A DNA stretch of 48,547 nt from Chlorobium sp. N1 (GTDB taxonomy: Bacteria > Bacteroidota > Chlorobiia > Chlorobiales > Chlorobiaceae). The notes beneath the pieces are model-generated. The model was not told the DNA's origin, did not search any database, and worked only from the letters and a program-made list of their open reading frames with translations. Within the stretch, counting starts at the first letter, position 1. Every line of letters starts with the position of its first letter. The DNA lies in assembly GCF_004332115.1 (NCBI RefSeq), contig NZ_SJPA01000010.1:1-48547 (forward strand), read 5' to 3'. Shown piece by piece: positions 48,410 to 48,547 of this stretch. Position numbers and translations under genes: made by a program.

Positions 48410-48547
48410 TGTTCTTATTTAGGGTCTGCTGAATAATAGTTAAATCATTTTATGGTAATGAATTAAGCGGTATTTTTCGTATCTTATGTGCAAGGAAAAG
48501 CCTGAAAAAGCCCCAAAAACCTTGCACCTCGAAACCGCCGATTCATG
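48410..48547 (+). mobile_element. Possible left end of an insertion sequence, cut by window edge
   Basis: GGGTCTGCTGAATAATAG near 48421 resembles the terminal inverted repeat and leader of several bacterial IS families, followed by a 100-base AT-richer leader and an ATG at the very last bases. Neither transposase nor the other end is in view. Confidence 0.35.

Overview
The window looks like part of a green sulfur bacterium (Chlorobiaceae, Chlorobium/Pelodictyon-like) chromosome. This is an inference from the high-GC backbone, an intein-bearing ThyX, several PEP-CTERM proteins, Nif11-type peptide genes and a gmd/fcl/Wzc polysaccharide locus. No rRNA or other taxonomic marker is present, so the genus is not certain.

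1-15.3 kb is a surface-polysaccharide locus read entirely on the minus strand, apart from one IS. In transcription order it holds a MraY/WecA-type sugar-phosphate transferase that starts the lipid-linked chain, an SLBB export protein, a Wzc-like chain-length regulator/tyrosine kinase, fcl and gmd (GDP-L-fucose), a stump of an ABC-2 export permease, and wecE, wecF and a hexapeptide acetyltransferase (a TDP-Fuc4NAc route). After the IS come a nucleotidyl-cyclase-like gene, a methyltransferase broken at a run of 15 G, a Wzx-type flippase and a partial asparagine-synthetase-like gene. The stretch left of about 8.6 kb is visibly AT-richer than the rest. The composition break falls on the permease stump, as if a variable O-unit cassette had been swapped in.

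15.3-20.5 kb carries a decayed copy of the 5' end of thyX, then a two-gene operon: a Cache-domain membrane protein and a protein that appears to fuse a Cache sensor to a pentameric ligand-gated ion channel. A 12-bp tandem repeat and a PEP-CTERM gene follow.

20.6-37.0 kb is prophage. A leftward early module (replication protein, half-SbcC-like ATPase, small genes) diverges from a CI-like repressor. A leftward late module runs terminase small subunit, scaffold, P22-like coat protein, connector, tail-fibre genes, lysis genes, terminase large subunit, portal. I see no integrase, tail tube, tape measure or ejection protein, so it is either defective or unusual. PEP-CTERM genes lie at its left edge, between its modules and at its right edge.

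37.3-41.9 kb holds the third PEP-CTERM gene, thyX with a 348-residue HNH intein, and a debris zone: a truncated DUF4143 ATPase, a second copy of a prophage gene, and a reverse-transcriptase fragment. 41.9-48.4 kb has a soluble PAS histidine kinase and four Nif11-leader peptide genes plus the stump of a fifth. Their leaders are near-identical and their tails unrelated, and they are interleaved with a Tat-exported flavodoxin, a membrane protein, dispersed repeats and a frameshifted double-GNAT gene. The window ends in what may be the start of another IS.
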